The notes under the pieces are model-generated. The model worked only from the letters and a program-made list of their open reading frames with translations, searched no databases and was not told the origin of the DNA. A stretch of 64,000 nt of DNA from Synanceia verrucosa (taxonomy: Eukaryota; Chordata; Actinopteri; Perciformes; Synanceiidae): contig CM056556.1 in NCBI GenBank assembly GCA_029721515.1, positions 4,278,501 through 4,342,500 on the forward strand, written 5' to 3'. Within the stretch, counting starts at the first letter, position 1; each line of letters begins with the position of its first letter. Position numbers and translations under genes: made by a program. Below, one piece after another: positions 58,501-64,000 of the stretch.

Positions 58501-61500
58501 AAAAGTCAAAAAAAGTCAAATTTTAAAATGTCAAAAAAAGTAATCAAAAGGCCTTATTATAGCATATTAAGTGAAGTGGCAGTGAAATTTCTTGAAAAAA
58601 GTAGTAAAAACGACGTATGTTGTCCTGTCCAAAAAAGTGATGAAAAATGTCATACTATAGTATGTTGAAAAAAGTAAAAAAAAGTCAAATTTTAAAATGT
58701 CAAAAAAAGTAATCAAAAGGCCTTATTATAGCATATTAAGTGAAATGGCAGTGAAATTTCTTGAAAAAAGTAGTAAAAAAGATGTATGTTGTCCTGTCCA
58801 AAGAAGTGATGAAAAATGTCATACTATAGTATGTCGAAAAAAGTCGAAAAAAGTCAAATTTTAAAATGTCAAAAAAAGTAATCAAAAGGCCTTATGATAG
58901 CATATTAAGTGAAGTGGCAGTGAAATTTCTTGAAAAAAGTAGTAAAAACGACATATGTTGTCCTGTCCAAAAAAGTGATGAAAAATGTCATACTATAGTA
59001 TGTTGAAAAAAGTAAAAAAAAGTAAAGTTTTAAAATGTCAAAAAAATTAATAAAAAAGCATTATTACAGCCTATTTAGTGATGTGGCAGTGTAATTTCTC
59101 CAAAAAAGTAGTAAAAAAGCCAGTTTTCATCCTGTCCAAAAAAGTGATGAAAAAATGTCATACTATAGTATGTTGAAAAAAGTCAAAAAAAGTCAGATTT
59201 TAAAATGACAAAAAAAGTAATCAAAAGGCCTAATAACAGCATATCAAGTGAAGTGGCAGTGAAATTTCTTGAAAAAAGTAGTAAAAAAGCCAGATTTCAT
59301 CCTGTCCAAAAAAGTGATGAAAAAATGTCATACTATAGTATGTTTAAAAAAGTCAAAAAAAGTCAAATTTTAAAATGTCAAAAAAAGTAATCAAAAGGCC
59401 TTATTATAGCATATAAAGTGAAGTGGCAGTGAAATTTCTTGAAAAAAGTGGTAAAAAAGACGTATGTTGTCCTGTCCAAAAAAAGTGATGAAAAATGTCA
59501 TACTATAGTATGTCGAAAAAAGTCAAAAAAAGTCAAATTTTAAAATGTCAAAAAACGTAATCAAAAGGCCTTATTATAGCATATTAAGTGAAGTGGCAGT
59601 GAAATTTCTTGAAAAAAGTAGTAAAAACGACGTATGTTGTCCTGTCCAAAATGTCATACTATAGATGTCGAAAAAAGTATAAAAAAGTCAAATTTTAAAA
59701 TGACAAAAAAGGTAATCAAAAGGCCTTATAACAGCATATCAAGTGAAGTGGCAGTGAAATTTCTTGAAAAAAGTAGTAAAAAAGACGTATGTTGTCCTGT
59801 CCAAAAAAGTGATGAAAAAATGTCATACTATAGTATGTCGAAAAAAGTAAAAAAAAGTCAAATTTTAAAATGACAAAAAAAGTAATCAAAAGGCCTAATA
59901 ACAGCATATCAAGTGAAGTGGCAGTGAAATTTCTTGAAAAAAGTAGTAAAAAAGACGTATGTTGTCCTGTCCAAAAAAGTGATGAAAAATGTCATACTAT
60001 AGTATGTCAAAAAAAGTCAAATTTTAAAATGTCAAAAAAATTAATAAAAAAGCCTTATTACAGCCTATTTAGTGATGTGGCAGTGTAATTTCTCCAAAAA
60101 AGTAGTAAAAAAGACAGATTTCATCCTGTCCAAAAAAGTGATGAAAAAATGTCATACTATAGTATGTCGAAAAAAGTAAAAAAAAGTCAAATTTTAAAAT
60201 GTCAAAAAAATTAATAAAAAAGCATTATTACAGCCTATTTAGTGATGTGGCAGTGTAATTTCTCCAAAAAAGTAGTAAAAAAGACGTATGTTGTCCTGTC
60301 CAAAAAAGTGATGAAAAATGTCATACTATAGTATGTCGAAAAAAGTAAAAAAAAGTCAAATTTTAAAATGTCAAAAAAATTAATAAAAAAGCATTATTAC
60401 AGCCTATTTAGTGATGTGGCAGTGTAATTTCTCCAAAAAAGTAGTAAAAAAGCCAGATTTCATCTTGTCCAAAAAAGTGATGAAAAATGTCATACTATAG
60501 TATGTCGAAAAAAGTAAAAAAAAGTCAAATTTTAAAATGTCAAAAAACGGAATCAGAAGGCCTTATTATAGCATATTAAGTGAAGTGGCAGTGAAATTTC
60601 TTGAAAAAAGTAGTAAAAACGATGTATGTTGTCCTGTTCAAAAAAGTGATGAAAAATGTCATACTATAGTATGTTGAAAAAAGTAAAAAAAAGTAAAGTT
60701 TTAAAATGTCAAAAAAATTAATAAAAAAGCATTTTTACAGCCTGTTTAGTGATGTGGCAGTGTAATTTCTCCAAAAAAGTAGTAAAAAAGCCAGTTTTCA
60801 TCCTGTCCAAAAAAGTGATAAAAAAATGTCATACTATAGTATGTCGAAAAAAGTAAAAAAAAGTAAAATTTTAAAATGACAAAAAAAGTAATCAAAAGGC
60901 CTAATAACAGCATATCAAGTGAAGTGGCAGTGAAATTTCTTGAAAAAAGTAGTAAAAAAGACGTATGTTGTCCTGTCCAAAAAAGTGATGAAAAATGTCA
61001 TACTATAGTATGTCGAAAAAAGTAAAATTTTAAAATGTCAAAAAAAATAATAAAAAAGCATTATTACAGCCTATTTAGTGATGTGGCAGTGTAATTTCTC
61101 CAAAAAAGTAGTAAAAAAGCCAGATTTCATCCTGTCCAAAAAAGTGATGAAAAAATGTCATACTATAGTATGTTGAAAAAAGTAAAAAAAAGTCAAATTT
61201 TAAAATGTCAAAAAAAGTAATCAAAAGGCCTTATTATAGCATATTAAGTGAAATGGCAGTGAAATTTCTTGAAAAAAGTAGTAAAAAAGATGTATGTTGT
61301 CCTGTCCAAAGAAGTGATGAAAAATGTCATACTATAGTATGTCGAAAAAAGTCGAAAAAAGTCAAATTTTAAAATGTCAAAAAAAGTAATCAAAAGGCCT
61401 TATTATAGCATATTAAGTGAAGTGGCAGTGAAATTTCTTGAAAAAAGTAGTAAAAACGACATATGTTGTCCTGTCCAAAAAAGTGATGAAAAATGTCATA

Positions 61501-64000
61501 CTATAGTATGTTGAAAAAAGTAAAAAAAAGTAAAATTTTAAAATGTCAAAAAAATTAATAAAAAAGCATTATTACAGCCTATTTAGTGATGTGGCAGTGT
61601 AATTTCTCCAAAAAAGTAGTAAAAAAGCCAGTTTTCATCCTGTCCAAAAAAGTGATGAAAAAATGTCATACTATAGTATGTTGAAAAAAGTCAAAAAAAG
61701 TCAGATTTTAAAATGACAAAAAAAGTAATCAAAAGGCCTAATAACAGCATATCAAGTGAAGTGGCAGTGAAATTTCTTGAAAAAAGTAGTAAAAAAGCCA
61801 GATTTCATCCTGTCCAAAAAAGTGATGAAAAAATGTCATACTATAGTATGTCGAAAAAAGTAAAAAAAAGTCAAATTTTAAAATGTCAAAAAAAGTAATC
61901 AAAAGGCCTTATTATAGCATATAAAGTGAAGTGGCAGTGAAATTTCTTGAAAAAAGTGGTAAAAAAGACGTATGTTGTCCTGTCCAAAAAAAGTGATGAA
62001 AAATGTCATACTATAGTATGTCGAAAAAAGTCAAAAAAAGTCAAATTTTAAAATGTCAAAAAAAGTAATCAAAAGGCCTTATTATAGCATATAAAGTGAA
62101 GTGGCAGTGAAATTTCTTGAAAAAAGTGGTAAAAAAGACATATGTTGTCCTGTCCAAAATGTCATACTATAGTATGTCGAAAAAAATCAAAAAAAAGTCA
62201 AATTTTAAAATATCAAAAAAAGTAATCAAAAGGCCTTGTTGTAGCATATGAAGTGAAGTGGCATTGAAATTTCTTGAAAAAAGTAGTAAAAAAGACGTAT
62301 GTTGTCCTGTCCAAAAAAGTGATGAAAAATGTCATACTATAGTATGTCGAAAAAAGTATAAAAAAGTCAAATTTTAAAATGACAAAAAAGTAATCAAAAG
62401 GCCTTATAACAGCATATCAAGTGAAGTGGCAGTGAAATTTCTTGAAAAAAGTAGTAAAAAAGACGTATGTTGTCCTGTCCAAAAAAGTGATGAAAAATGT
62501 CATACTATAGTATGTTGAAAAAAGTAAAAAAAAGTAAAATTTTAAAATGTCAAAAAAATTAATAAAAAAGCATTATTACAGCCTATTTAGTGATGTGGCA
62601 GTGTAATTTCTCCAAAAAAGTAGTAAAAAAGCCAGTTTTCATCCTGTCCAAAAAAGTGATGAAAAAATGTCATACTATAGTATGTCGAAAAAAGTAAAAA
62701 AAAGTCAAATTTTAAAATGACAAAAAAAGTAATCAAAAGGCCTAATAACAGCATATCAAGTGAAGTGGCAGTGAAATTTCTTGAAAAAAGTAGTAAAAAA
62801 GACGTATGTTGTCCTGTCCAAAAAAGTGATGAAAAATGTCATACTATAGTATGTCAAAAAAAGTCAAATTTTAAAATGTCAAAAAAATTAATAAAAAAGC
62901 CTTATTACAGCCTATTTAGTGATGTGGCAGTGTAATTTCTCCAAAAAAGTAGTAAAAAAGACAGATTTCATCCTGTCCAAAAAAGTGATGAAAAAATGTC
63001 ATACTATAGTATGTCGAAAAAAGTAAAAAAAAGTCAAATTTTAAAATGTCAAAAAAATTAATAAAAAAGCATTATTACAGCCTATTTAGCGATGTGGCAG
63101 TGTAATTTCTCCAAAAAGGTAGTAAAAAAGACGTATGTTGTCCTGTCCAAAAAAGTGATGAAAAATGTCATACTATAGTATGTCGAAAAAAGTGAAAAAA
63201 AGTCAAATTTTAAAATGTCAAAAAAATTTATAAAAAAGCATTATTACAGCCTATTTAGTGATGTGGCAGTGTAATTTCTCCAAAAAAGTAGTAAAAAAGC
63301 CAGATTTCATCTTGTCCAAAAAAGTGATGAAAAAATGTCATACTATAGTATGTTGAAAAAAGTCAAAAAAAGTCAAATTTTAAATTGTCCAAAAAAGTAA
63401 TCAAAAGGCCTTATTATAGCATATTAAGTGAAGTGGCAGTGAAATTTCTTGAAAAAAGTAGTAAAAAAGCCAGATTTCATCCTGTCCAAAAAAGTGATGA
63501 AAAAATGTCATACTATAGTATGTCGAAAAAAGTAAAAAAAAGTCAAATTTTAAAATGACAAAAAAAAGTAATCAAAAGGCCTAATAACAGCATATCAAGT
63601 GAAGTGGCAGTGAAATTTCTTGAAAAAAGTAGTAAAAAAGACGTATGTTGTCCTGTCCAAAAAAGTGATGAAAAATGTCATACTATAGTATGTCAAAATA
63701 AGTCAAATTTTAAAATGTCAAAAAAATTAATAAAAAAGCCTTATTACAGCCTATTTAGTGATGTGGCTGTGTAATTTCTCCAAAAAAGTAGTAAAAAAGA
63801 CAGATTTCATCCTGTCCAAAAAAGTGATGAAAAAATGTCATACTATAGTATGTCGAAAAAAGTAAAAAAAAGTCAAATTTTAAAATGTCAAAAAAATTAA
63901 TAAAAAAGCATTATTACAGCCTATTTAGTGATGTGGCAGTGTAATTTCTCCAAAAAAGTAGTAAAAAAGACGTATGTTGTCCTGTCCAAAAAAGTGATGA
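55577..64000 (+). repeat. Satellite array, ~169-bp monomer, roughly 50 copies
   Basis: Tandem monomers run to the window edge and stop mid-unit. Spacing of the recurring palindrome catactatagtatg is 160-173 bp (55634, 55794, 55955, 56127, 56296, 56469, 56639, 56809). Each unit has an A-rich backbone, a gtggcagtg block, aaaaagtagtaaaaa, then gacgtatgttgtcctgtcc or gccagatttcatcctgtcc, and gtgatgaaaaatgtca. Two monomer classes alternate irregularly: one has gtaatcaaaaggccttat, the other ttaataaaaaagc, ttattacagcctatttagtg and ttctcc. The array lies in intron 6 of tspan33. The 61-79-codon frames in it are spurious. Confidence 0.97.

Noticed and set aside
56635..62935. Lysine- and serine-rich open frames of 61-79 codons recurring in the satellite (starting MSKKVIKRP or MTKKVIKRP)
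   Set aside because: They arise from reading the A-rich monomer in one frame, they break at one-base indels between units, and they lie in an intron with no start context or splice signals of their own.
55577..64000. CRISPR-like direct repeats
   Set aside because: The repeats are ~169 bp, head-to-tail without unique spacers, and in a eukaryotic intron.
1..64000. tRNA, rRNA or other structural RNA genes
   Set aside because: I saw no cloverleaf-type or rRNA sequence on reading. A covariance-model scan would be needed to be certain.

Overview
The window is vertebrate nuclear DNA, most likely from a teleost fish and probably a percomorph. The evidence is two intron-rich tetraspanin genes with GT-AG splicing, many small non-autonomous DNA transposons of fish type, a Tc1-like terminus, and microsatellites. 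There is no prokaryotic gene organisation. Almost all open reading frames in the window are chance frames in introns or repeats; only the spliced exons below are supported as coding.

Layout. Positions 1-18139 are presumed 5' intron of a tspan9-like gene; its first coding exon, about 21 codons, was not found and is probably upstream of the window. Positions 18140-34436 carry six in-frame exons (218 codons) ending in the C-terminus GKKYDA and a TAG stop. A putative long 3' UTR follows, to about 40.3 kb. Positions 40.3-42.8 kb are intergenic or promoter sequence. Positions 42786-55267 carry six exons (194 codons) of a tspan33-like gene in the same orientation; its last exons lie beyond the right edge. 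From about 55.58 kb to the end of the window (8.4 kb, still unfinished) intron 6 of tspan33 is a tandem satellite of roughly 50 copies of a ~169-bp A-rich monomer.

The two genes encode four-pass membrane organisers. Tspan9 is a CD9/CD81-like six-cysteine tetraspanin. Tspan33 belongs to the TspanC8 group, known as partners of the ADAM10 metalloprotease. They sit head-to-tail; nothing in the sequence shows joint function.

The most unusual content is the intronic satellite. It has two interspersed monomer classes, a perfect 14-bp palindrome in almost every unit, larger duplicated blocks (offsets of 2,508, 2,679, 2,847 and about 838 bp), sense-strand AATAAA hexamers in one monomer class, and a left edge that abuts a truncated Tc1-like terminus. 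A second theme is a family of at least seven MITEs with TTAA at both ends, plus nested and chimeric MITEs. No domains were searched by computer; all family calls are from reading the translated exons and from memory of the families.
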